From NCBI GenBank assembly GCA_036524115.1, contig DATDCY010000315.1, forward strand, positions 1 to 64,000: a DNA stretch of 64,000 nucleotides, written 5' to 3'. Under the pieces are notes generated by a model. That model was given only the letters and a program-made list of their open reading frames with translations, had not been told where the DNA came from and ran no database searches. The translations under genes and the position numbers were made by a program. The stretch is from a bacterium. Its GTDB lineage: Bacteria > JAUVQV01 > DATDCY01. Positions 35,812 to 43,834 of this stretch are shown here, piece by piece (positions within the stretch are counted from its first letter, which is position 1; each line of letters begins with the position of its first letter).

Positions 35812-35904
35812 GCGGCGAGGCCGTGGTTCTTGCCGGAGCGATACTCAGTTCACGTGTCATCCGGGTCGATATGGTTGCCGCCAGATAAGGGGGGGGGACG
35901 GACA

Positions 35905-36858
35905 ATGGAGGAACAAAAGCAGGCTTGGGAGTTCGTCAAGGAGCTTCCGCAGATTCTCGATCAATACAGCAACTACTCCTACCCGTTGCTGCTCGTATTG
36001 CTCATCGGCGGCCTGCTGATTCTGGGCATCCACCTGTACCGAAGGAACGGGGGCGCGGAGAGTCCGAGCGGCGTGATGGTATTCCTTGGTTCAGCCCTTT
36101 GCTTCCTCGCCTTGGGCGGATTCTTTCTGAAGTACGTCGGCGCCCGTCAGGCCGCACTCGCGCTAGAACGCGCTCGGAACGAGTTCATTGCGAAGCATCG
36201 GGCCCCCGACGGCGAGCACTGGCTGATGGTCTTTGACTTCTCCCTGCCCCCCGCGTTGAGCGATGAGACGCGCAGCATCTATATCGGGCGCATCGGCCGG
36301 TTGGTGGATTCCATGAACGAAATCCTGCTCGAGGATCTTCCTCCGGTCTTTCGCCAGCCCCGGGCGGTCCGCGTTGAAGAGACGGCCGTCAGTCCCTGGC
36401 AAACAGGCGTCGGAGACGAGAACTACGATGAAATCTTCAAGAAACTGAACGCCTTCGAGGTCATGTGGGGCTCGGTGGACGAGCAGGGGGCGCAAGCCAA
36501 GGCATTTCTCGGCCTGAACAGTAAGTTGGCCCCCGAGGAGATGATCTCGCGTATCCCCCTACGCGACTTCCCCATGGGTGAGGATCTGCGTCGCAGCCAG
36601 CGGTTTGATGACGTGAGCTACTACCGCCTGCTCGGATTGGTGACACTCGGCATGGCGCTCGACACCTACAGGCGGGCGCAGGAGGCAACGGACGAGAGCC
36701 GCAGAGGGCTCTTCCTGAAGGCGGTGCAACAGATGAACGCGGCTCGTGACAAGGTGAGCAACCGCCGAGACGATTCCATGTTGCAGCAAAGCGTCTACAG
36801 CCGTCAGGTGGACACTTTGATCAAGAGTGCCGCAGACGAGGCGGGGGTAGGGCAATGA
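35905..36858 (+). CDS. Two-transmembrane protein downstream of the cargo gene
   Basis: A 317-residue protein. Two hydrophobic helices are near the N-terminus (YPLLLVLLIGGLLILGIHLY at about 32-51; VMVFLGSALCFLALGGFFLK at about 64-83). A soluble C-terminal domain of about 230 residues follows (HWLMVFDFSLPPALSDETRS, IGRLVDSMNEILLEDLP, SYYRLLGLVTLGMALDTYRR). I do not recognise the family. It is coupled by ATGA to the next, secreted gene, so the two probably act together at the envelope. Both might help the cargo or protect the producer from it, but they do not look like known immunity proteins. Start ATG 35905 follows a G-rich ribosome site; the in-frame ATG at 35830 is rejected. Confidence 0.6.
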   Translation: MEEQKQAWEFVKELPQILDQYSNYSYPLLLVLLIGGLLILGIHLYRRNGGAESPSGVMVFLGSALCFLALGGFFLKYVGARQAALALERARNEFIAKHRAPDGEHWLMVFDFSLPPALSDETRSIYIGRIGRLVDSMNEILLEDLPPVFRQPRAVRVEETAVSPWQTGVGDENYDEIFKKLNAFEVMWGSVDEQGAQAKAFLGLNSKLAPEEMISRIPLRDFPMGEDLRRSQRFDDVSYYRLLGLVTLGMALDTYRRAQEATDESRRGLFLKAVQQMNAARDKVSNRRDDSMLQQSVYSRQVDTLIKSAADEAGVGQ

Positions 36859-37970
36859 AGAGGCTTTGGGTTGGTGTCGGATTCTTGATTCTTTCCGTGA
36901 CGCTGGCTCAGAATTGCAGAGCCGGGATGGTCGTTCAGATTCAGGACCCTCGCTACTTCCAGCGGCAGCAAGAGGTCATCTTCCCTTGGGCCGAAGTCAA
37001 GCTCGTGACGTTCGAGTTCGAACTCGTCGGGGAGGGCGCCGAGGCAAGCGCCAAGCAGAAAGCAAGGGAACTTCACGATCGTTTCCTGGCAAGGATCCAG
37101 AACCTCCAAGGAGGAGCGATAGTCACCTATGTCACCCCACCGGGGCAACGCATAGAGAACTATCGCGTGGAGGCGGAGAAGGTCGGTCAGGCACAGAAGG
37201 CACAAATGGTCTTGTGGGGCCGCATCATGTTGGACAGCGAGCAGGTGCCCCTGATCAATCCGCGGCTCATGCTGGTCTCCGCGCCACCTGGCGTGAGCGC
37301 GGCGTATTCACGTGCGATCGACAGAGACGTCGAGACCGTCTCGGTGGAGGGCCTTATCGACGCGCCGGTAACTGAGTTGCGAGTGGACTTCAACACCATG
37401 AAGCAGGATGTCGCCCCGTTGGTGTCGTTTCTCGCCGGATTGGCCCGCTACTACAAGGGCGCGGCTCGGGAGGGAAGCGCGGCCAGGCCATGGCTAGAGG
37501 GCAGCGTCAGGGATTTTTCGGACTATGTGAGGCAGACTCCGGAGCAGCAGGATTCTTCGGCCCTAGCCCAGGCAAATCTGTTCATCGCGCGGGCATGCAT
37601 CAGGTTGGCTGCTGCCGAAACCGCAAGAAAGCAGAGTCATCTGGCGCGCGCGCGTTCGCACGCTGCTGAGGCGGCGCGCTTGAATCCCTACAATCCCAGC
37701 GTCGCTGTGGTGCAAGCCGTCGTCGCTGCGAGAGAGAACGCGGACCCCGCTCTGATTCGCACCTTTCTGGCAAAGGCCGTCCAACTGGCGCCCGCTGATG
37801 CCGATGCTCGGATCAACCTAGCCGTCTTCGACGGGGCGCGAGGCGACGTGAAGAATGCCGTTCGCCAGCTCGACGAGGCCGCGTTTGTGCAGAAGTCGCA
37901 GGGGAAGGCGATCTCGCCATCCGTGCCGATATTGCGCGGGGAATTTGAACGAATGCGGACGCCGCGATAA
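36855..37970 (+). CDS. Secreted helical-repeat (TPR-like) protein
   Basis: A 371-residue protein with a signal peptide (LWVGVGFLILSVTLAQNCRA). The middle contains a short domain (RYFQRQQEVIFPWAEVKLVT, KAQMVLWGRIMLDSEQVPLI). The C-terminal half is helical and TPR-like (ALAQANLFIARACIRLAAAE, RSHAAEAARLNPYNPSVAVV, AVQLAPADADARINLAVFDG). It is translationally coupled to the two-transmembrane protein. It is the last gene of the rightward operon, followed by a strong hairpin. Function is unknown; a periplasmic partner of the upstream membrane protein is likely. Confidence 0.65.
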   Translation: MKRLWVGVGFLILSVTLAQNCRAGMVVQIQDPRYFQRQQEVIFPWAEVKLVTFEFELVGEGAEASAKQKARELHDRFLARIQNLQGGAIVTYVTPPGQRIENYRVEAEKVGQAQKAQMVLWGRIMLDSEQVPLINPRLMLVSAPPGVSAAYSRAIDRDVETVSVEGLIDAPVTELRVDFNTMKQDVAPLVSFLAGLARYYKGAAREGSAARPWLEGSVRDFSDYVRQTPEQQDSSALAQANLFIARACIRLAAAETARKQSHLARARSHAAEAARLNPYNPSVAVVQAVVAARENADPALIRTFLAKAVQLAPADADARINLAVFDGARGDVKNAVRQLDEAAFVQKSQGKAISPSVPILRGEFERMRTPR

Positions 37971-37988
37971 CGTTGGGTTGTACTTGAG

Positions 37989-38014
37989 CAGGGGCCGGCA
38001 AGCGCCGGCCCCTG
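37989..38014. terminator. Hairpin between convergent genes
   Basis: CAGGGGCCGGC and GCCGGCCCCTG form a perfect 11-bp stem with a four-base AAGC loop. It sits between the rightward eCIS-linked operon and the leftward protease/inhibitor pair. No clear T-run follows on either strand, so termination strength is uncertain. Confidence 0.6.
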
Positions 38015-38056
38015 CCGGTGGGCGCAGCTTCCCGCCGATGCGCCTTGTTCCACTGC

Positions 38057-38356
38057 TCACCGCGCGCCCTTGGGTCGCGCGTGGGCGCGAAGCACCTCGA
38101 CCAGTTTGGCGATCTCGCCGCCGGATGCGGCGGGGGACGCGTGCGAAACGACTGCTTCCCGCACGCGTCCGCCCTCCTGCTCCCAGCGTATCCGGGTGGC
38201 TCCAGCGCTGGTGGCGGGAGGCCCAGGCGCCTTTTCGGCCTGGGACATCGCCACCTCCAATGCCGCCAAGACCGTCGTGGGCAGCCCGGAGACATCCACC
38301 TCGTACTGCAGAGGTATGCCGACGAATCCCCCGGTTTCCGTCAGGACGATTCTCAT
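38057..38356 (-). CDS. Emfourin-like inhibitor of the adjacent M4 metalloprotease
   Basis: A 99-residue protein with no signal peptide: MRIVLTETGGFVGIPLQYEV, VSGLPTTVLAALEVAMSQAE, then DATRIRWEQEGG-type strands (GATRIRWEQEGGRVREAVVS) and SGGEIAKLVEVLRAHA. The small acidic/Gly-start fold and its place directly after an M4 protease gene match emfourin, the intracellular inhibitor encoded beside protealysin. It lies 49 bases downstream of the protease stop, with GCGAGGA before its ATG (38356), so the two are probably co-transcribed. Confidence 0.85.
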   Translation of the reverse strand: MRIVLTETGGFVGIPLQYEVDVSGLPTTVLAALEVAMSQAEKAPGPPATSAGATRIRWEQEGGRVREAVVSHASPAASGGEIAKLVEVLRAHARPKGAR

Positions 38357-38405
38357 GCTGTTTGTCCTCGCTTCCCGTCAGCCTGGATCCGCCCGCAACG
38401 GATCC

Positions 38406-39455
38406 TTAGAAGCCAACAGCCTTCCAGGCCGCCTGAACGGCCTTCTGCTCGCTCGCCCCAGCACCGAACAACTCGAACGCGGCGGCTTCAGTCCCCTTGA
38501 CTATCTGGGCGAAGTCACTCTTTGCGGTCAGGGCGCACATCGTCTTGTACCAGATCTGCCCAGCCCTTTCCCAGGCACGACCGCCGAGTGACATCGCCAC
38601 GAGGTAAAATGCATAGTTCGGGATGCCAGAATTGATGTGTACGCCGCCTTCGTCCTCGGCGCCGGTGTACTTGTCCCTCAGATGTTTCGGCTGGGGGTCG
38701 TCTCCGAGGATGGGATCGTTCTGATAGGCCGGTTCATTCTTGAAGGTCCGCAAGCACTTGGCGGAAGTGCCGGGGCCCATGATCTCGGCGCCGACCGTCC
38801 ACGCCGCTTGCTTGACCGTCTGCTTGCGGCGCCACTGGGCGACGAGGACACCCATGACATCGGCAAAGTGCTCGTTCAGCGCACCGGACTCGTTTCGGTA
38901 CTCGAGGTTGCAGGTGTGTGTGATCACCCCGTGGGTGAGTTCGTGCGCAACCACGTCAAGGGACTTGGTGAACCGGACGAAGATCGATCCGTCGCCGTCG
39001 CCGTAGGCCATCTGCTCGCCATTCCAGAAGGCGTTGTTGAACTTGTTCCCCAAATGGACCGAGGAGATCAGCTCCATCCCGTTGCCGTCGAGGGAGTTGC
39101 GGGCGAAGATCGTACGGTAGAAATCGTAGACCCGCCCCGAGTGGTCGTACGCTTCATTCGCCGCCGTATCCTTGGACTTCTTGTCGCCCTCAGACCGCAC
39201 CAGCTTTCCCGGTAAAGACCACATTGAACCGTGCTTTGCGTCGTACACGAGCCGATGTTTCGTCCCCGCCGGCGATGGGATCGCCGCCATGGCCGGCAAG
39301 GTGGCTAGCATGAGACGCTGAGTCCGCAACGTCGCTGAAGCCTCCTTGGCGTCAATCCCCAGCTGGCGCACCTTCTTGTCGGACGACTGGCTCAGCCGGT
39401 CGATGAGATAGGGCGGCAGAATGCCGTGCAGGGGACTGGGGCAGGATTCGAACAT
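38406..39455 (-). CDS. Protealysin-like M4 (thermolysin family) metalloprotease
   Basis: A 349-residue zinc protease. It begins MFESCPSPLHGILPPYLIDR, the short protealysin-type propeptide (P-x-x-I-x-P-P-Y-x-L) with no Sec signal. Catalytic motifs are VVAHELTHGVITHT (HExxH), ESGALNEHFADVMG (third zinc ligand Glu) and GGVHINSGIPNYAFYL (transition-state His). It ends AVQAAWKAVGF. The start ATG at 39455 has a perfect AAGGAGG on the minus strand; an upstream in-frame extension is Arg-rich and rejected. Protealysin-like enzymes lack classical signals and may leave the cell by other routes. Sitting at the edge of an eCIS island, this one could be a cargo (inference). Confidence 0.95.
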   Translation of the reverse strand: MFESCPSPLHGILPPYLIDRLSQSSDKKVRQLGIDAKEASATLRTQRLMLATLPAMAAIPSPAGTKHRLVYDAKHGSMWSLPGKLVRSEGDKKSKDTAANEAYDHSGRVYDFYRTIFARNSLDGNGMELISSVHLGNKFNNAFWNGEQMAYGDGDGSIFVRFTKSLDVVAHELTHGVITHTCNLEYRNESGALNEHFADVMGVLVAQWRRKQTVKQAAWTVGAEIMGPGTSAKCLRTFKNEPAYQNDPILGDDPQPKHLRDKYTGAEDEGGVHINSGIPNYAFYLVAMSLGGRAWERAGQIWYKTMCALTAKSDFAQIVKGTEAAAFELFGAGASEQKAVQAAWKAVGF

Positions 39456-40081
39456 CGTGACCTCCTTGCCTCGACGAGGCGTCGTCAAACGCTCTGCTTG
39501 TGCTGCTCGCTGGAAACGAGCGCTCACACTGCATCCGTCGCGTGGCCAGCGCTGTTGCGGCCTCTTGGACTCCCTTCTCGCAGCCAATACTCCATATCGG
39601 GCTCGGACATATCACGGAGCAAGTCCGGCGGCTGTGGAGGCTGGTGAGTAACTTCCGGATCCAGTGGGGAAGGCGAACTGTGAAGTGCGGGTCGCGCCCA
39701 TCCCCCCGCCGGTGGTAACATGCCAGGAGCGGACGGTGCCCCCTTGGACTGGCGTTCCTCGCCCAATCCGACAAGAGGATTGTAGCTGTGAATAGCCCCT
39801 GCGCCGCCTCCCTGTTCTCGACTCTGTGCGCCCCGCATCGCGCCTCCCTGTCGGGATCCATTCGCTGGGCGAAGTCGGCTCGTCGCTCGAGGGTGCGACA
39901 CCAGCCCCTGAACCGATAGATCTGACAGCGAGCACCACCGTCCAATGCACAACCCTGGTTGCCGCTGGAATGGGCGGCACTGGGAACAAGCGCCAAGTGC
40001 GTGAGCGTCGGAGGGTAGGATCACTGGACGCTTAGCTCTTGGCAGTTTCATATGGTTGTTCCATAAAGTCAAGAGGACCTA
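39456..40081. other. Non-coding stretch between the protease gene and the IS remnant
   Basis: About 620 bases with only short, low-complexity open frames on both strands, none with a recognisable product. The protease promoter should lie at its left end (reading leftward). No sigma54-type element, repeat or tRNA was seen. The right end abuts the putative IS terminal repeat. Confidence 0.5.
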
Positions 40082-40103
40082 GGCTCTATGAGGAAAAGTG
40101 TGG
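40082..40103 (-). repeat. Putative terminal inverted repeat of the ISL3-type element
   Basis: GGCTCTATGAGGAAAAGTGT followed by GG lies immediately beyond the transposase 3' end. It begins GGCTCT, as ISL3-family ends often do. The other terminus is missing, so it cannot be paired. Confidence 0.4.
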
Positions 40104-40515
40104 TCCGCCGCAGTAGAGGGTGAAGAGCACCGGGGGCAGGAAGGCCAGCAGCATCTTCTTGATCTAGACCGAGACGTTCCGGAATCCATAGGAGACACGC
40201 TTCATCAGCTTGATCTTGGTGTGGGCGCCCTCGGTGTAGGCGTTGGTGCCGCGGGAGAGGAAGTGGTCAAGGATGCACCCCCTCCAGCGCGAGAGCGTGC
40301 GGCCCCAGCGCACGATCTCGGCGTCGTCGCTGCTCTGGCAACAGATCAGGATTCGGCTCATGAGGCCCTCGGCCGCCTTGCGATCCGAGCAGCCGTAGAG
40401 TTGGCGCGGCCATTCTTTGATCAGGTAGTACTGGCGCAACTGGGGCAGCCGAGCCCAGACCGTGTCCAGATAAGAGCGCTGGCGGGGGAACAACCGCTCC
40501 TGACCGACCAGAAAT
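40086..40515 (-). pseudogene. ISL3-family transposase remnant (C-terminal part, nonsense mutation)
   Basis: On the minus strand the frame reads [60 protein letters not shown], and GTNAYTEGAHTKIKLMKRVS. The TEGxHxKIKLMKRxSYGFRN block is the diagnostic C-terminal DDE-domain signature of ISL3 transposases. A TAG at about 40161-40163 (after SYGFRNVSV) interrupts it. The same frame continues with IKKMLLAFLPPVLFTLYCGG to the natural end at 40086. The N-terminal two thirds are gone; the coding sequence breaks off at about 40515, where groEL sequence begins. It is a dead insertion sequence. Confidence 0.88.
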
Positions 40516-40519
40516 GGCT

Positions 40520-40800
40520 TTTTTGATCCGCTGCATCGCGGCGCTGGATGAACTGAAGCTCGCCGGCGACCAGGCGGTGGGCGTGGGCATCGTCAAGCGG
40601 GCGCTCGAGGAGCCGATCCGGCAGATCGTGGTCAACGCCGGGGTCGAGGGCGCGGTGATCGTGCAGGAGGTCAAGAAGAACAAGAAGAGAGGATGATCAC
40701 GACCGAGTGCCTCGTGGCCGACAAGCCCGAGGAGGAGAAGAAGATGCCCGGCGGCACGCCCGGAGGGATGGGCGGCATGGGCGGCGGCGACATGTACTAG
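40520..40800 (+). pseudogene. Decayed second groEL 3' end
   Basis: The first part translates as [51 protein letters not shown]. This is GroEL and parallels bases 280-440. About 120 bases present in the intact gene ([14 protein letters not shown] onward) are deleted at 40687, causing a frameshift. The second part, in another frame, reads [20 protein letters not shown] and ends [12 protein letters not shown] with TAG at 40798-40800. Many silent differences from the intact copy indicate an old paralogue rather than a recent duplicate. It is truncated at its 5' end by the transposase remnant. Confidence 0.93.
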
Positions 40801-40970
40801 ACCGGCAGGCGGGGATCCCCCGCCTCGGCGCCAAGGGGGACGGGCACGAGCCCATCCCCCTTTGGCAAAGGGGGAGCGAGGGGGATTTCAGGACTGTCGC
40901 GGCCGGCTCACTCAGGCGGCCGATCACATACCGAGGGGGGCGCGGTAACGGGGCCCGCCCTTCGTCCTTG
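40801..40970 (+). repeat. Copy of the groEL downstream region
   Basis: The bases after the decayed groEL copy closely match 670-840. They include the GGCGGG-hairpin, the CCCCC/GGGGG palindrome (about 40,852-40,891), a long identical stretch around GACTGTCGCGGCCGGCTCAC, and a damaged version of the terminator (about 40,937-40,970). Together with the coding part this makes a direct repeat of roughly 450 bases about 40 kb from the first copy. Confidence 0.9.
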
Positions 40971-40971
40971 T

Positions 40972-42981
40972 TCAGGATCGCACATGGGCCGTGCCCAAAG
41001 GACGATCTGGGAACGGACGAGATGGCCCCTGCACTGATGTCAGTCGCCATCCGCGCTTACGAAGCAGCACCCGGTAGTTGTGAGCCTCGAGGATGTCTCG
41101 CGCCAGCTGGCGGATCACCTCCTCGTCCTCGACCAACAGGATCGTTCCCGTCCGCGGCCGCTGCGCCAAGGGGACGGCGCCGTCGCGGACCACCGCGTCG
41201 CCCTCGGCCTTCGGCAGGTAGACCTGGATGGTGGTCCCCAGACCCACTTCCGAATAGACGTTGATGTAGCCCCCGTGGTTGCTGACAATGCCGTAGACCA
41301 TCGAGAGTCCGAGCCCGGTGCCCTTCCCCTGGTCCTTCGTCGTGTAGAAAGGCTCGAAGATCCTCTTGCGCACCTCCGCGGTCATCCCGGTGCCAGTGTC
41401 CGTGACGCTGACCCTGGCGTAGGTCCCGGCCGGTATCCGGAAGAGGTCCACCACCTTCTCGTCTTGCAGCCGGTACGTCTCGGTCTTGAGAAAGAGCCGT
41501 CCGCCACCCGCCATGGCGTCGCGGGCGTTGACGCAGAGGTTGAGCAGGGCCTGGTAGAGCTGGTTGGCGTCGCCCACGACCGGAAGCGCCCCGCTGGCGG
41601 TCTCGAAACCGACCGCGATGGCGCGGTCCAGCGTTTCCTTGAGGAACGCCACCAGGTCGCAGGCGATGCCGTTGACGTCGACGATCTCCGTCCGGTACTT
41701 GCCCTTGCGGGCGAAGCCGAGGAGCTGGCGCGTCAGGCCGCTGGCCCTCAGGGCGGACTTTTCAATCATATCCACAAAGCGGAAGCTCTTCTCCTCTGCG
41801 GGGAGCATGGTCTTCAGCATCGTCGCGTAGCCGAGCACGCCGGTGAGAATGTTGTTGAAGTCGTGGGCGATGCCTCCGGCGAGGAGGCCGAGGCTCTCGA
41901 GCTTCTGTGTCTGGAAGAGCATCTCCTCCAGGCGCCTCTTCTCCGTGAGGTCCATGAAGTAGCCGTCGTAGCCGAGCAGGCGCCCGCCCGCGTCACGTTC
42001 CGGGTAGACCGACATCACCACCTGGAATTCGCGGCCCCCCGTTCCCCGGACGCCAAGCTCCACGTTCTTCAAGTCTCCCGCAAGGGCTTGGCGCAGCCGC
42101 TCCTCGCCGCCGGGAGCAACGAAGAGCTCCTCAAGCCGGACGGCATGACCGCAGAGCGCTTCGAACTTGCGATTGCGCTCGACGATGGCTCCCGCGGCGT
42201 CGAGCCGGAAGATGGCGTGCTCGACCCGTTCGAAGAGATCCTTGATGCGCTGCTCCGAGGCGATGATTCGCGCCTCGCGCTCCTGGATGGCCCGGCTCAT
42301 CCCGTTGAACTCGCCTGCGAGCTGGCCGAACTCGTCGCCGGTGACGACCGCGATCTCGGGATATTCCCCGCACGAGATCTTCCGCGCCCCCTTCGCGAGG
42401 GCCCGGAGCGGACGCGTGGAAATCGTCACCATCAGGGCGACGACGAGACAACTCCCCGTGGTGAAGAGCAGGGCGAGCAGAAGGCCGCGTCGCACGATCC
42501 GGCTCTCGCCGGCGATGAGCGAGGCCCGCGAGAAGCCCAGCCGCACCCAGCCGATCTGCTCGCCTGCGGCCTCCGGTGCCGGGTCCTGGCCGAAGACGCT
42601 CAGCTCGTCGCTCGTCCGCACCGTGAAGATCGGCGCGTAGCACTCGAGACTGTCCGGGTGCTCGAGGATGATGCTCGCCCGTCCGGAGACTGCCGTGGAG
42701 AAGGGCGGGGGCGTCCGTCCCGCCGAGGAGAGCGGTCTGCCTTCGGCGTCGTCGAACGCGGCGAAGACCACGTCCGGCGTGCCGAGGAACGAGCGGAGCG
42801 CGCGCTGCATGACCGTGCGGTTGCCCGAGAGCAGTGGCAGTTCGCCGGCGCGGCCGGCCAGGGTCGTGACGACCTCGGCGCGCTTGACGAGCTCCCCACG
42901 GACCAACCGCTTGCCGCTGCGGATGGCCTCCACGGTGTATCCGAGGGAAATCGCGATCAGCAGAGGAATGGAGTGCTCCTA
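40972..42981 (-). pseudogene. Hybrid sensor histidine kinase truncated at both ends
   Basis: The leftward frame encodes a membrane segment (LLALLFTTGSCLVVALMVTI), a HAMP linker, a PAS domain (DLFERVEHAIFRLDAAGAIV), HisKA GGIAHDFNNILTGVLGYATM and a full HATPase (DTGTGMTAEVRKRIFEPFYT, GKGTGLGLSMVYGIVSNHGG). A receiver domain then starts (GTILLVEDEEVIRQLARDIL) but after NYRVLL, near 41056, it turns into unrelated sequence and stops. At the 5' end a first membrane helix (IPLLIAISLGYTV) is preceded in frame by a TAG at about 42,979-42,981 with no ATG. GTG 42933 could start a shorter protein. The gene borders the groEL repeat, so rearrangement probably cut it. The kinase core may still be made, but its receiver is lost. 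Confidence 0.75.
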
Positions 42982-43132
42982 TAGCACGGCGAGGGAAGCA
43001 CGGCAACTGCAACCGATCAACGAGAAAACAAGCTCCTCGATGGAGGACCTGCGCCGGGGCGGAGGCGCATCGATAGCCCTCCGTGGTGATCTCAAGTCTC
43101 ATGGGCATGCGCGCCGAACAGGGGCCGGAACC

Positions 43133-43834
43133 GTGATCAGCCCCATTCTCGTCGTCGAGGACGATCGCAAGATCGCCAACGTCGTGCGCATCTACCTCGA
43201 GAACGCGGGCTACCGGGTCGTCCAGGCCTCCACCGGCCACGCGGCGCTTGAGGCCGCCGGGAAAGAGACGCCGCTGCTGGTCGTTCTCGATCTCATGCTT
43301 CCCGACATGGATGGCGAGGCCGTCTGCCAGGAATTGAAGGAGCGGGGGGACACGCCCGTGATCATGCTCACCGCCAAGGCTTCCGAGGAGCAAAGGCTCG
43401 CCGGCTTCGCGCTCGGGGCCGATGACTACGTGATCAAGCCGTTCTCGCCCCGGGAGCTGGTGTCCCGGGTCAAGGCCGTGCTCAAGCGCGCGAGCAGGGA
43501 GGGGGCGGGTGGCGGCGAAGCGTCGAGCTTCAACAAGGGGGCGCTGGTCGTCGATGCCCGCAGCTATCTCCTCCTGCGGGACGGGAAGCCGGTCGCGCTC
43601 ACCCCCACGGAGTTCAAGGTGATCGCCGCCCTCGCCGGGGCGCCCGAGAAGGTGTTCACGCGCGAGGAGCTTGTCGCGAAGGCGCTTGGCTACGACTTCG
43701 AGGGCTACGAGCGGAGCATCGACGCTCATGTGAAGAACGTGCGCCGCAAGATCGGGGACGACCCGCGGCAGCCGCTCTTCATCCAGACCATCTACGGCGT
43801 CGGGTACCGCTTCATCGGCACGAGAGACGTCTGA
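43133..43834 (+). CDS. OmpR/PhoB-family response regulator
   Basis: A 233-residue two-domain regulator starting at GTG 43133 (VISPILVVEDDRKIANVVRI). The receiver has the acidic pair EDD, phospho-acceptor Asp in LVVLDLMLPDMDGEAV (about residue 53), switch Thr in VIMLTAKA and Lys in DDYVIKPFSP. The C-terminal winged helix (VALTPTEFKVIAALAGAPEK, YERSIDAHVKNVRRKIGDDP, IQTIYGVGYRF) is typical OmpR/PhoB. A longer in-frame start upstream (MEDLRR) is possible but lacks receiver-type sequence. It overlaps the kinase gene by TGATG, so it is the cognate regulator of that kinase. Confidence 0.95.
   Translation: MISPILVVEDDRKIANVVRIYLENAGYRVVQASTGHAALEAAGKETPLLVVLDLMLPDMDGEAVCQELKERGDTPVIMLTAKASEEQRLAGFALGADDYVIKPFSPRELVSRVKAVLKRASREGAGGGEASSFNKGALVVDARSYLLLRDGKPVALTPTEFKVIAALAGAPEKVFTREELVAKALGYDFEGYERSIDAHVKNVRRKIGDDPRQPLFIQTIYGVGYRFIGTRDV

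Noticed and set aside
3123-37970. Intact prophage interpretation
   Set aside because: No capsid, portal, terminase, integrase, holin or lysin genes were seen; ATPase and cargo genes are eCIS hallmarks.
39612-39989. A 125-codon minus-strand frame upstream of the protease
   Set aside because: Ser/Thr/Gly/Arg low-complexity product with no ribosome site; overlapping frames on both strands are of similar quality.
41080-42984. A 634-codon + strand open frame opposite the histidine kinase
   Set aside because: The leftward frame has all kinase motifs; the opposite frame is His/Arg/Glu-rich shadow sequence.
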